A stretch of DNA of 64,000 nt from Epilithonimonas caeni DSM 17710 (GTDB taxonomy: Bacteria > Bacteroidota > Bacteroidia > Flavobacteriales > Weeksellaceae). Shown one piece after another: positions 34,379 through 46,030 of this stretch (position 1 is its first letter; each line of letters opens with the position of its first letter). The notes under the pieces are model-generated. The model did no database searches. It worked only from the letters and a program-made list of their open reading frames with translations, and was not told the DNA's origin. Made by a program: the position numbers and the translations under genes. The stretch spans positions 115,698-179,697 of the forward strand of contig NZ_KE384528.1 in assembly GCF_000426465.1 (NCBI RefSeq). The letters are read 5' to 3'.

Positions 34379-35227
34379 CTAAACCAAAATCCTCAAACTT
34401 TTCGGAAGAACCTTGATTTTGACCGGCGATTTGATTTTCTTGAATTCCCCATCGATGTGCCAGGTTTTTGTATTCACTTTGAAATCGATCTCCGAAACCG
34501 GGAGATAAGTCACATAATCGTCATCTTTCAAACGTTTGGTGAACATCCGGAAAGCAAAAAACGGAGAATAGGTCAAGGGAAATTTCTTAACTAGAACCAG
34601 ATCCACCAAACCATCACTTTTACTCGCCATCGGTGCAATGTAAGCATTGTTTCCGAATTGGCGTGTATTTGCGATGTTCAGCATCAGATATTTGCCGTTG
34701 TATTGTTTATAATTCTCTTCCAGGAATTTGATCTTGATCGGCTTGTATTTGAAAAAGGTCTGAATGGAAACTTTGATATAATTCTTGAAGCCCCGGTCGG
34801 TTTTTTCAAATTCTTTCACAACCTTTCCATCAAACCCGGTTCCGGAAACATTGATGGAAAAATGTTCGTTTACCATAAAAGTATCGATTGTACGAAATTT
34901 TTCAGCCTCTATTTTTGCTAAAAGCCGAGAAATATTTTTATTGAAATTAGTTTCATTGGAAAAACCATTACCAGAACCAGCAGGAAAAACTGCAAGAATC
35001 TTCTTCGTATTAATAAGCTTCTGAGCCACAACAGAAATAGTCCCGTCACCGCCAACCGCCACAAAAACATCAACATCATCCCAATGTCTTCTAATGAAAT
35101 CGTCTGTATCTTCCAAAGATCTGGAAACGATATAAAGCGGATTTTCAACTTTTTTAGAAAGACTTTCCAAAAAAGGCTGATAGTTTTTTTTCGCCGAATA
35201 CGGATTGATGATGAAAGCAAATTTCAT
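34379..35227 (-). CDS. Diacylglycerol kinase-like lipid kinase
   Basis: The 282-residue protein has the catalytic domain of the DAGK/sphingosine kinase/YegS family: INPYSAKKN at 8-16, the nucleotide motif AVGGDGTISVVAQKL, and FPAGSGNGFSNE, with the C-terminal beta-sandwich from about 130. It probably phosphorylates diacylglycerol or another membrane lipid at the inner membrane. It is a single gene; a hairpin lies only 13 bases before its start codon. The exact lipid substrate is not visible. Confidence 0.88.
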   Translation of the reverse strand: MKFAFIINPYSAKKNYQPFLESLSKKVENPLYIVSRSLEDTDDFIRRHWDDVDVFVAVGGDGTISVVAQKLINTKKILAVFPAGSGNGFSNETNFNKNISRLLAKIEAEKFRTIDTFMVNEHFSINVSGTGFDGKVVKEFEKTDRGFKNYIKVSIQTFFKYKPIKIKFLEENYKQYNGKYLMLNIANTRQFGNNAYIAPMASKSDGLVDLVLVKKFPLTYSPFFAFRMFTKRLKDDDYVTYLPVSEIDFKVNTKTWHIDGEFKKIKSPVKIKVLPKSLRILV

Positions 35228-35240
35228 TTTCCAAAAGTAA

Positions 35241-35269
35241 AAATACTCTGAGGATTCCAGAGTATTTTT
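35241..35269. terminator. Hairpin just upstream of the lipid kinase start
   Basis: AAATACTCTG (35241-35250) pairs with CAGAGTATTT (35258-35267). T-rich sequence follows on both strands. On the minus strand it could end the DUF6526 transcript, but it also sits 13 bases ahead of the kinase start codon. Confidence 0.65.
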
Positions 35270-35301
35270 TTATTATTTATGGATTAATTTTTTATCGAAA
35301 T

Positions 35302-35376
35302 GCTTCGAGAGCCTCAGCCCGACAACAAACCATTCACTAACAATTATTCGAGTTGTCATCCTGAGACTCTCGAAAG
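35302..35376. repeat. Palindromic dispersed repeat, CTTCGAGA...CTCGAA family (copy 1)
   Basis: GCTTCGAGAGCCTCAGCCC starts the element and TGTCATCCTGAGACTCTCGA ends it; the two ends are imperfect inverses. The same two ends, in the opposite orientation, bound the element at 61126-61212. The central parts differ. Confidence 0.75.
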
Positions 35377-35389
35377 ATTTTTTATAGTC

Positions 35390-35839
35390 TTAAATTCTTC
35401 TGTTATCAGCTTTCCAGTTTTTGATATTCTGTTTGATCTGGGAAGAAGACCAATCATTTTCGATGGTTTTATTTATCAAATCCAATAAATCTTGATCATC
35501 AGAAAACCTCAATGCAAAAATCTGAGAATCTGAGAAATGATAGGTTTGATCTTCCAGTCTATTTCCTGATAAAGCGAAATATCGAAATTTGAATTCATTA
35601 ATGATAATTCTATCCTGCAGTCCAAGCGCATAATGTTGACGAAGCATGAATGATAACACGATCATCAAAATAATAACCGCAGAAATAGCCGTCCAAACCC
35701 AAACTAAATTTTCATTGACATTAATAAAAGTAAAGATTTCAAAAACTGAAAACACCAGCAGAATCAACGAAACCGGATAGAAAATAAAATGATGTAAAGG
35801 ATAATATTTCCTGTAATTTTTCAAGTTTTGTCCGCTCAT
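35390..35839 (-). CDS. DUF6526 family membrane protein
   Basis: The 149-residue protein has two membrane helices at about 17-37 and 46-66 (FIFYPVSLILLVFSVFEIF, LVWVWTAISAVIILMIVLSF) followed by a soluble domain with RQHYALGLQDRIIINEFKFR and DSQIFALRFSDDQDL. It matches the DUF6526 family; function unknown. Its start codon lies one base after the stop codon of the RsiV-like gene, so the two are translationally coupled. Confidence 0.82.
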   Translation of the reverse strand: MSGQNLKNYRKYYPLHHFIFYPVSLILLVFSVFEIFTFINVNENLVWVWTAISAVIILMIVLSFMLRQHYALGLQDRIIINEFKFRYFALSGNRLEDQTYHFSDSQIFALRFSDDQDLLDLINKTIENDWSSSQIKQNIKNWKADNRRI

Positions 35840-35840
35840 T

Positions 35841-36629
35841 TTATTTGATGTTAAATTGACTTACAAACTCAGGTTTCAACTGGTCTTTGATGTCTTTGAA
35901 ATTTAAAGTGATGTAAACAACACCCGCCGCATAAGCCGTAATCTCGTATTGGTTGTAAACAAATGTGATTTTATCTTTGTCAAAATAGAAATTGTTATTT
36001 AGTTCGATTTTATCTACCAAAAGCATTTCTTTTTGCTCAGGTTCATCAAAATGATCTTGAAGAATTTTGTTCCAATTGGCACCAGCCGGATCTTTGAAAA
36101 TATCGGCTTGAGAAATCACTTTGTTATTTTTCAGATCGAAAACTTTATAATTTTCAAAATAATAGCCGTGCGCGCCACCAGAATATCCACTTCCGGAATA
36201 TTGCAAAGTCAAGACATCATTTTGATGAGATATCAATTTCATTCCCGAAACCTCATCCCAAGTCTGTTTGAATTCCGGTAAATAATCATTCGAATCATCT
36301 TTTTTCAACGATTCTTTTTTCAATTTCTCAAGAACATCCGTCAAAGCTTTCCTGGAATAATCTGCGGAGGTGATATTTGCAGGTTTGTAGATACTATCCA
36401 AAATCGTTTTGTTCGTAATATTTGGGAATACCAGAACTTGCTTTTCGAAAGACAAGGTCAAAGTTTTCGCGACCTGTAAAGAATCCTGAACTCTGATAGA
36501 ATCCACAGTGAATTCATTTTTTGTAACGAGACTGTCAGATTTGGGAGATTCGGAAACATTTTTGTTTTCTGTTTTGTTGCAAGAGAAAAGCAGAACTCCA
36601 AAAGATAAAATTGCGATCAGGTTTTTCAT
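35841..36629 (-). CDS. RsiV-like lipoprotein (DUF3298)
   Basis: The 262-residue protein is a lipoprotein (signal with LLFSC, Cys17) with a DUF4163/DUF3298 domain from about 50 to 255, including YSGSGYSGGAHGYYFENYKV and KVISQADIFKDPAGANW. In Bacillus this domain forms the lysozyme-sensing part of the anti-sigma factor RsiV, but here there is no cytoplasmic segment, so it is a free envelope protein. A lysozyme- or muropeptide-binding role is possible. It leads a two-gene unit with the DUF6526 gene. Confidence 0.8.
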   Translation of the reverse strand: MKNLIAILSFGVLLFSCNKTENKNVSESPKSDSLVTKNEFTVDSIRVQDSLQVAKTLTLSFEKQVLVFPNITNKTILDSIYKPANITSADYSRKALTDVLEKLKKESLKKDDSNDYLPEFKQTWDEVSGMKLISHQNDVLTLQYSGSGYSGGAHGYYFENYKVFDLKNNKVISQADIFKDPAGANWNKILQDHFDEPEQKEMLLVDKIELNNNFYFDKDKITFVYNQYEITAYAAGVVYITLNFKDIKDQLKPEFVSQFNIK

Positions 36630-36686
36630 AATGATATTAATTTTGCGTGAAGGAAAATTAAAAATAATTTCTGATTGAGTAACAAA

Positions 36687-36710
36687 AAACCTTCCAAAAT
36701 TGGAAGGTTT
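36687..36710 (-). terminator. Terminator of gyrB
   Basis: AAACCTTCCAA and TTGGAAGGTTT form a perfect stem; the minus strand continues into T-rich sequence. It lies 17 bp past the gyrB stop codon. Confidence 0.8.
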
Positions 36711-36726
36711 GATCTATTAATCTGAT

Positions 36727-38673
<1,947 letters not shown>

Positions 38674-38860
38674 TCAAGATATAAAACTCAAATTTTCAAA
38701 TAGTTAGCTTGAGAATTTTTCTTGTTATTTTTCTGTTAATTATTTTATTAAAGCTTACAAATATCGTTAAAAAAATCGAGATATGAAAGCCTTAAAATCA
38801 GTCAAAAAAGATAAGTTTTTAACAGGGATGTTTGGGGATTTTGAATAAAAAAATCGAGCA

Positions 38861-39541
38861 TTATAGTTTGTTTGTTTTTTCTTTAATCATAGTATAAACC
38901 CAACCTTGGTCATCATACAATTCCAAATCATCGGCCGAATTAATTTTATAATATTCTCCGCCAGTAGAACCTTTAATAACATAAAGAGTATCCGCACCCT
39001 TAAATTTCAATTGCAATTTCTTTTTATCAACACCTAAATCCTTGAAATATTTAAACAAATAAAAAAAACCATCTTCTCTTTTAATTGATATTATCACACC
39101 CAAACCGTCATCAATCCAATATTTTCTATCTGAAAAACCATCAGATTTAATATAAGTTATATTATCATTAGATAATCCATAAATAGTCACTTTCAGATTG
39201 GGATTAAAATGACTGGTAGCATAAGCACCATTATCTTGAGTCATACCAACAATCAAATAATCAATAAAAACTTTTTCATATGCAGCACCATTGTACCTTT
39301 TATAAATTATGTAGGCAAGGTTTTGTAATTCTATCTCATTTATTCGTTCAGAAAGCCTAACATCAAGGCTAAGATTAATTCTAGGAACATCTTTATATTT
39401 TCGTACAGAAGATACATAGGAAGGTAAAACCTCTTCTTTTGGTATTATTTTTATTACTAAATACGAAACCAGACCTATAAAAAACAAAATAGCTAAAACC
39501 TTATAATCTAAAAAATCCTTATATGAATATTTATTTTCCAT
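38861..39541 (-). CDS. Hypothetical membrane-anchored protein
   Basis: I do not recognise this 226-residue protein. It has a short cytoplasmic N-terminus, one membrane helix at about 14-32 (VLAILFFIGLVSYLVIKII) and a soluble domain that is probably periplasmic, rich in aromatic and charged residues (IIYKRYNGAAYEKVFIDYLI, YWIDDGLGVIISIKREDGFF). There are no cysteines and no known motif. Its DNA is more AT-rich than the flanking gyrB and gltD genes, which may mean later acquisition. No terminator is obvious and no partner gene is apparent. Confidence 0.7.
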   Translation of the reverse strand: MENKYSYKDFLDYKVLAILFFIGLVSYLVIKIIPKEEVLPSYVSSVRKYKDVPRINLSLDVRLSERINEIELQNLAYIIYKRYNGAAYEKVFIDYLIVGMTQDNGAYATSHFNPNLKVTIYGLSNDNITYIKSDGFSDRKYWIDDGLGVIISIKREDGFFYLFKYFKDLGVDKKKLQLKFKGADTLYVIKGSTGGEYYKINSADDLELYDDQGWVYTMIKEKTNKL

Positions 39542-39651
39542 AAATAAAATTTATTACAAAATTATTCTAGTTAAAGATAAAGTATTACGGTTTTTCATAA
39601 AAAAAACCAAACTAGAAAAGCCCGATTCAAAATTTAATATTTATAAAATTT

Positions 39652-41079
39652 TTAACTTTTCAAAAACTCATCTACTTTTTTTGCACAATCCCTTCCCTCT
39701 GCAATTGCCCAAACCACAAGGCTTTGTCCTTTTCTGGCATCCCCGCAAGAGAAATATTTGGTTTTATTGGTTTGGAATTCTTTATTATTTCCAATCAGGT
39801 TTCCTTTTGGGTCAAGATTGATATCCAAAGCTTCCACCAAACCTTTCTGCTCTACATGCGTATAGCCTAAAGCGATGAAAGCATAATCACATTCGATGAC
39901 AAACTCTGAGTTTGGTTTTTCTGTATAGAGATTCCATTTTCCGTCGGCATCTTTTGTCCATTCTGCTTCTACAAGACGAACGCCCGTAAGATTTCCGTTT
40001 TCATCTTTCACAAATTCTTTTGAGTTGACAGACCATCTTCTTTCGCAACCTTCCTCGTGAGACGATGTAACCTGTAAAGTCATCGGCATTGTTGGCCAGG
40101 GCATTGTTTCGTCGCGTTTTGTAGGTTGCATCGGTTTATAATAGATCTGATAGACAATCTCCGCACCTTGACGATTCGAAGTTCCGATACAATCCGAACC
40201 CGTATCACCGCCGCCAATTACAACAACTTTTTTCCCTTTGACATTAAGCTCTTCTTCATAAAATTTAATTCCGCTGACCTTTTTATTATTCTGAACCAGA
40301 AAATCCATTGCGTAATGAACACCTTTCGCATCACGATTCGGAAGCATCAAATCCCGAGGAACCGTACTTCCCAAAGCCAGAACAACCGCATCAAAATTCC
40401 GGTTCAATTCCTCGACGGAATAATTAACACCAACATTGACATTAGTTTTAAATTCGACTCCTTCCTGCTCCATCCATTGAACACGACGCTCAACAATATT
40501 TTTATCTAATTTAAAATCAGGAATCCCAAATCTCAACAACCCTCCAATTTCAGAATCTCTTTCAAAAACCGTAACCTGATGACCAGCCTGATTCAATTGA
40601 TAAGCCGAGGCCAGCCCAGCAGGACCGGAACCAATAACCGCTACTTTCTTATCTGTTCTGAACTGAGGGACTTTTGGCTTTGCAAATCCTTGCTCAAAGG
40701 CAATTTCGATGATATTTTTTTCAATTTCCTCTATCGCAACCGGAAGATTATTAATCCCTAAAACACACGCTCCTTCACAAGGCGCTGGGCAAATCCGTCC
40801 TGTAAACTCAGGGAAATTATTTGTTGAAGTTAAAATATGATAAGCCTTTTCCCATTGCTTTTTATAAACCGCATCATTGAATTCCGGAATGACATTTCCC
40901 AACGGACAACCGCTCTGGCAAAACGGAACACCGCAATCCATACATCTTGCGGACTGCTCTTTCAGAAGCTTTTCAGTAGCCGGTTCATAAAATTCTTTAT
41001 AATTCTTAAGCCTTTCCGAAACCGGAAATTTCGCAGGCAAATTTCTCTCATATATCAAAAAACCATCTGTCTTTCCCAT
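39652..41079 (-). CDS. gltD: Glutamate synthase small subunit
   Basis: GltD feeds electrons from NADPH through FAD and iron-sulfur clusters to GltB. The protein (475 residues from this start, MGKTDGFLIYERN) has the cysteine-rich region CMDCGVPFCQSGCP and FTGRICPAPCEGAC, FAD-binding VAVIGSGPAGLASAYQL, NADPH-binding VVVIGGGDTGSDCIG and a second FAD motif YFSCGDARKGQSLVVWAI. I chose the ATG at 41079; in-frame ATGs at 41100 and 41124 would add 7 or 15 residues that homologues lack. gltB lies upstream; the 80-bp gap holds a hairpin AAACCC-TAC-GGGTTT (41128-41142). Confidence 0.93.
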   Translation of the reverse strand: MGKTDGFLIYERNLPAKFPVSERLKNYKEFYEPATEKLLKEQSARCMDCGVPFCQSGCPLGNVIPEFNDAVYKKQWEKAYHILTSTNNFPEFTGRICPAPCEGACVLGINNLPVAIEEIEKNIIEIAFEQGFAKPKVPQFRTDKKVAVIGSGPAGLASAYQLNQAGHQVTVFERDSEIGGLLRFGIPDFKLDKNIVERRVQWMEQEGVEFKTNVNVGVNYSVEELNRNFDAVVLALGSTVPRDLMLPNRDAKGVHYAMDFLVQNNKKVSGIKFYEEELNVKGKKVVVIGGGDTGSDCIGTSNRQGAEIVYQIYYKPMQPTKRDETMPWPTMPMTLQVTSSHEEGCERRWSVNSKEFVKDENGNLTGVRLVEAEWTKDADGKWNLYTEKPNSEFVIECDYAFIALGYTHVEQKGLVEALDINLDPKGNLIGNNKEFQTNKTKYFSCGDARKGQSLVVWAIAEGRDCAKKVDEFLKS

Positions 41080-41159
41080 TATTTTTTGTTTTTTGTCCAT
41101 AGGTTTCCACCTACGGCTATTCAAATTAAACCCTACGGGTTTGTTGGATTAAACTACTT

Positions 41160-44100
41160 TTATTGATTCACAATTTGTCCTTCTATTACCTTTTTATATT
41201 CACGAGGATAAACTTTTACAAAGTGTTTCAGATTGTTTTCAAAATCACTCAAAAGATATTCCGCCAAATAACTTCCCGTGATTTCAAAATGCTCTTTGAT
41301 TAAATCTAAAACCAGCTCGGTATCTTTCTCCGTCAAGTTTTCCAAGTCCGCCATATCAGGATTGAAATTCTTCTCCAAATCTTTTCCGACATCCCAGATA
41401 TAAGCAATTCCACCACTCATTCCGGCTCCGAAGTTCCGACCAACTTCGCCTAGAATCACAACCGTTCCTCCTGTCATATATTCGCAACCGTGGTCACCGA
41501 TTCCTTCAACAACTGCAATCGCTCCGGAATTACGGACACAGAACCTTTCGCCTGCCATTCCATTAATAAAAACCTTTCCGGAAGTTGCTCCATAAAGCGC
41601 AACATTTCCGATAATGCTATTTTCATTAGCTTTAATCACCGCTTCTTCATCCGGAAAAACAGCAAGTTTCGCTCCCGACAAACCTTTACCGAAATAATCA
41701 TTCGCATCTCCTTCCAGAATCATTGTGATTCCTCTATTACAAAAGGCACCAAAACTCTGCCCAGCCGTTCCTTTGAAATTGAATTTCAACGAATCTTCCT
41801 GCATTCCTTGTGAATGATAGATTTTCGTCAGTTCGTGAGAAAGAATCGTTCCGACCGTTCTGTCCGTATTTTTAATTAAGAAAGAAGTTTCCACTTTCCC
41901 GTTATTTTGCAAAGCTGATTTTGAAGCTTCCAGCATTTTCCACGACAGGGATTCATCCAAACCATTATGCTGTTCTTCGGCTTTTATAATAGGCAAATCC
42001 GTTTCCATCTTATAAAGAAGCCCACTCAAATCAATATTCTGATGTTTCCAGAATTTGATTTCTTTTTTCTTTTCAAGACACTGGGATTGACCAACCATTT
42101 CATCAATCGTTCTAAAACCAAGACTCGCCATTATCTCACGGACTTCCATCGCCAAAAAGGTAAAATAGCTTACCAAATGTTCCGGTTTTCCTGTGAATTT
42201 TTTTCTTAATTCTTCATTTTGAGTGGCAATTCCGACCGGACAGGTATTGAGATGACACTTTCTCATCAGGATGCAGCCTTCCACAATCAGAGCAGAAGTT
42301 GCAATTCCCCATTCTTCAGCTCCCAGCAATGTTGCTATTACCAAGTCACGACCGGTTTTCATTTGTCCGTCTACCTGAACAGTAACCCTTTGTCTTAATT
42401 TATTTTTGATTAAGGTCTGATGCGTTTCCGCTAATCCCAATTCCCACGGCAGACCTGTATGACGAACTGAACTCAAAGGCGAGGCTCCTGTTCCACCATC
42501 GTAACCGGAAATCAGAATATGGTCAGCTTTTGCCTTCGCCACACCAGAAGCAATTGTCCCAACACCGGCTTTTGAAACAAGTTTAACAGAAATCCTTGAG
42601 TGTCGATTGGCATTTTTCAAGTCAAAAATCAACTGCGCCAAATCTTCTATGGAATAAATATCATGATGCGGAGGCGGAGAAATCAAACCAACTCCCGGCG
42701 TAGAATGTCGTGTTTTCCCAATCCAGGAATCTACTTTCTCCCCAGACAATTGTCCACCTTCACCCGGTTTTGCCCCTTGGGCCATTTTGATTTGAAGCTC
42801 TTCTGCTTCCGCCAGATATCTCGCTGTTACTCCAAATCTACCCGAAGCAACCTGCTTAATAGAAGAACGCAAGCTATCGCCATTTTCATCAATAATATAC
42901 CTGTTTTCATCTTCGCCACCTTCGCCTGTATTACTTTTAGCACCTATCCTATTCATCGCAATTGCCAAAGTTGTATGCGCTTCCCAGGAAATCGAACCAA
43001 AAGACATTGCTCCGGTCGCAAAACGTTTCAAAATATTTTCAATCGATTCCACTTCTGATAAAGGAATTGATTGACGGTCATTTTTAAACTCCAGCAAACC
43101 TCTTAATAATGAAGCATTTTCTGTTTGACGATTGACAGCCCGGGAATACTTTTTGAACGTTTCGTAATTATCATTCCAAGTTGCCTGTTGCAAAAGATGA
43201 ATGGATTGAGGATTGAATTGATGATATTCGCTGTCTTTTCTCCACTGGTAGATTCCGCCTGAATCCAGAATTCCAAACGCCGAATCTTTTTCGAAAGCCT
43301 GATAATGTTTCGCTAAAGCTTCTTTCGCAATTTCATCAAAACCAATTCCGTTGATTCTGGAAATCGCTCCCGTAAAACAAGTATTGACCAAAGGTTTATT
43401 AAGACCTATGATTTCGAAAATCTGCGCACCGTGATAAGACTGTAAGGTAGAAATTCCCATTTTCGAAAAAATCTTCAACAATCCATCACCAACTGCTTTT
43501 TTATAATTGTATTTAAGCTGTTCCAAATCTGCATCCTGCTTGAACTCGCCATCATAAAACATCTGCCTGATGCTTGCCAAAGCCAGATAAGGATTAATTG
43601 CGGTTGCTCCAAAACCAAGCAGACTTGCGAAATGATGAACTTCCCAAACATCGCCAGCCTCAATCACCAAACCAACTCTTCGCCGAACACCTTTTCTTAT
43701 CAAATGATGATGAACAGCCGAACAGGCCAGCAAAGACGGAATTGATGCATGCTGAGAATCCAAAGACCTGTCGGAAAGGATAATCACCTCAAAACCATCT
43801 TCCACAGCATCCATCGCATAACGGCAAATCCTGTCCAAAGCTTTTTTCAGGCTTCCTTCTTTTTCATCCGCTTTGAAATAGGTATAAATGGTTTTCGACT
43901 GGAATTTCCCCGTATCAACACTTCTGAGTTTCTCTAATTGCTCATTATTAAGAATCGGATGTTCGAGTTTTATAGAATGGGCAAAGTTTTTATCATCCTC
44001 CAGAAGATTCCCATTTCCACCGATAATCGTTGTTAATGACATTACCAGTTTTTCACGAATCGGGTCGATTGGCGGATTCGTAACCTGCGCAAACAATTGC

Positions 44101-45689
44101 TTGAAATAAGAACTGAAATGCTGCGGCTTCTCACTCAAAACAGCCAATGGCGCATCAAATCCCATTGAGCCAATCGGTTCTTTGCCGTGAACCGCCATTT
44201 CTTTGATAACTTTATCCAGATCTTCCCTGGAATAGCCAAAAGCTTTCTGATATTTGAAAATATCATCGGATTGAAGTTTGTTGAATCTGATTTTCGGAAC
44301 AGGCAATTCTTCCAGATTGATATTCATTTTATCCAGCCAATCACGATAAGGCTGTGATGTACAAATCTCTTTTTTCAGTTCGTCATCACTTACAATGATG
44401 CCTTTTTTCATATCAACCAAGAACATTTTACCTGGCTGAAGACGGCCTCTTTTGATAACATTTTTCGGATTAACAGGCAAAGCTCCCGATTCCGAAGCCA
44501 TAATCACCAAATCATCCGATGTCACGCAATATCTCGAAGGGCGAAGTCCGTTCCTGTCCAAAGTCGCCCCAATCATTTCGCCATCCGTGAAAGAAATAGA
44601 AGCCGGACCATCCCAGGGCTCCATCATACAAGCGTGAAATTCATAAAAATCTTTCTTGTAGTCTTCCATTTGTTTGTTTCCGTCCCAAGCTTCTGGAATC
44701 AGCATCATCATCGTATGAGGCAACGAGCGACCGGAATGATAAAGCAATTCCACCATATTATCCAGATAGGAAGAATCGGATTGATTCGGTTTTGTCAAGG
44801 GCAAAATCATATCCATTTCCTGAGGTGTGAAATTCGGGTTTGAAAAGGTTTTCTCGGAAGATTTCAGCCAGTTGAGATTTCCACCGATTGTATTGATTTC
44901 CCCATTATGGGCCAGAAAACGAAATGGCTGCGCCAAACTCCAGGTGGGAGATGTATTGGTCGCAAAACGGGAATGGATCATCCCAAACGCGGAACGTGTT
45001 TTAGGATTCGTCAAGTCTTTGAAATAGTTACGAATCTGCACAGAACGCAATTGTCCTTTGTAAATCAATTTCTTACAAGAAAACGAAGCCACATAAAAAC
45101 CAATCGGGTCATTGCTAGTCACGCTTGTAATCTGATGGGAAATATAATTGCGGAACACAAACAGTTTTCGTTCAAAATCTTTATCAGTTTCCACATCGAA
45201 AGGACGTTCCACAAAAAGCATTTCCATCACCGGCTCTACACTTTTCGCAAGGTCTCCCAAATCTATATTATTTACAGGAACCGGCCGGTAACCCAAAATC
45301 TTAAGCCCGAGTTTATCCGCAGATTGCTCAATAATCTCTTTGCACTCTTCGCGAATAAAATTATTTTGAGGAAAAAATAACATCCCCACACCATAGAAAC
45401 CAGGCTCCGGCAAATCAAAACCGAAATTGAGAGCCTCATCATACAAAAGCTCGTGCGGAATCTGAATCTGCAAACCTGCACCGTCTCCAGTGTTGCTTTC
45501 ATAACCGGTTGCTCCGCGATGTTCCATATTTTCGAGCATAGTGATGGCATCACTGACAATTTTAAAACTCTTGATACCTTTTATATTGGCCACAAAACCG
45601 ACTCCGCAGGAGTCGAATTCTGTCTCTGGCAAATAAAGTCCTTGATTTTCGGAAATGGATTTTTGGGAAGTTTTCCTTGCTCTTTTCAT
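41160..45689 (-). CDS. gltB: Glutamate synthase large subunit
   Basis: GltB makes two glutamates from 2-oxoglutarate and glutamine, the main route of ammonium assimilation with glutamine synthetase. The 1509-residue protein has an N-terminal class II glutamine amidotransferase domain with nucleophile C28 in FDSCGVGFVANI, implying removal of a 27-residue propeptide; a central domain; the FMN/alpha domain with GEGGEDENRY, QGAKPGEGGQL and GYDGGTGASPLSS; the 3Fe-4S cysteines near ILMRKCHLNTCPVGIATQ; and the C-terminal GXGXG beta helix. It is the first gene of a gltBD operon with a -7 box 22 bp upstream. Confidence 0.96.
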   Translation of the reverse strand: MKRARKTSQKSISENQGLYLPETEFDSCGVGFVANIKGIKSFKIVSDAITMLENMEHRGATGYESNTGDGAGLQIQIPHELLYDEALNFGFDLPEPGFYGVGMLFFPQNNFIREECKEIIEQSADKLGLKILGYRPVPVNNIDLGDLAKSVEPVMEMLFVERPFDVETDKDFERKLFVFRNYISHQITSVTSNDPIGFYVASFSCKKLIYKGQLRSVQIRNYFKDLTNPKTRSAFGMIHSRFATNTSPTWSLAQPFRFLAHNGEINTIGGNLNWLKSSEKTFSNPNFTPQEMDMILPLTKPNQSDSSYLDNMVELLYHSGRSLPHTMMMLIPEAWDGNKQMEDYKKDFYEFHACMMEPWDGPASISFTDGEMIGATLDRNGLRPSRYCVTSDDLVIMASESGALPVNPKNVIKRGRLQPGKMFLVDMKKGIIVSDDELKKEICTSQPYRDWLDKMNINLEELPVPKIRFNKLQSDDIFKYQKAFGYSREDLDKVIKEMAVHGKEPIGSMGFDAPLAVLSEKPQHFSSYFKQLFAQVTNPPIDPIREKLVMSLTTIIGGNGNLLEDDKNFAHSIKLEHPILNNEQLEKLRSVDTGKFQSKTIYTYFKADEKEGSLKKALDRICRYAMDAVEDGFEVIILSDRSLDSQHASIPSLLACSAVHHHLIRKGVRRRVGLVIEAGDVWEVHHFASLLGFGATAINPYLALASIRQMFYDGEFKQDADLEQLKYNYKKAVGDGLLKIFSKMGISTLQSYHGAQIFEIIGLNKPLVNTCFTGAISRINGIGFDEIAKEALAKHYQAFEKDSAFGILDSGGIYQWRKDSEYHQFNPQSIHLLQQATWNDNYETFKKYSRAVNRQTENASLLRGLLEFKNDRQSIPLSEVESIENILKRFATGAMSFGSISWEAHTTLAIAMNRIGAKSNTGEGGEDENRYIIDENGDSLRSSIKQVASGRFGVTARYLAEAEELQIKMAQGAKPGEGGQLSGEKVDSWIGKTRHSTPGVGLISPPPHHDIYSIEDLAQLIFDLKNANRHSRISVKLVSKAGVGTIASGVAKAKADHILISGYDGGTGASPLSSVRHTGLPWELGLAETHQTLIKNKLRQRVTVQVDGQMKTGRDLVIATLLGAEEWGIATSALIVEGCILMRKCHLNTCPVGIATQNEELRKKFTGKPEHLVSYFTFLAMEVREIMASLGFRTIDEMVGQSQCLEKKKEIKFWKHQNIDLSGLLYKMETDLPIIKAEEQHNGLDESLSWKMLEASKSALQNNGKVETSFLIKNTDRTVGTILSHELTKIYHSQGMQEDSLKFNFKGTAGQSFGAFCNRGITMILEGDANDYFGKGLSGAKLAVFPDEEAVIKANENSIIGNVALYGATSGKVFINGMAGERFCVRNSGAIAVVEGIGDHGCEYMTGGTVVILGEVGRNFGAGMSGGIAYIWDVGKDLEKNFNPDMADLENLTEKDTELVLDLIKEHFEITGSYLAEYLLSDFENNLKHFVKVYPREYKKVIEGQIVNQ

Positions 45690-45711
45690 CTACATCAATT
45701 TTGAATATTAA

Positions 45712-45719
45712 CAAATTTA
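45712..45719 (-). promoter_or_regulatory. -7 element of gltBD
   Basis: The minus strand reads TAAATTTG 22 bp upstream of the gltB start codon. No TTG at the expected spacing; the region upstream is extremely AT-rich. Confidence 0.5.
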
Positions 45720-46005
45720 ATAAAAAGACAAGCAAAAATGATTTTAAATTACCAAATCAGCAATTATAAAAACCATAAACAATATTTAAAACAAATAAAA
45801 CATATTTTATTTGCCGATAATTCACATTAATTTAATATTGAATAATTATTCGTTAAAATTAAATTAATATTAAAAATAGTTAAAATGTTTATAATCAAAT
45901 AATTAATTAAAATTAACATTTCACTTAAGTTCGAAAAAGATTGAAATAGAATCTAATTTTTCCAAAAAATTTGATATTTATTCAAAATCACCTAATAAAA
46001 CAAAA

Positions 46006-46030
46006 ACACCCCTAAAAAATTTAGGGGTGT
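46006..46030 (-). terminator. Terminator downstream of lysS
   Basis: ACACCCCTAAA (46006-46016) pairs perfectly with TTTAGGGGTGT (46020-46030). On the minus strand T-rich sequence follows. It lies about 200 bp past the lysS stop codon. Confidence 0.75.

Noticed and set aside
44907-45380. 157-codon plus-strand frame
   Set aside because: Antisense shadow of gltB.
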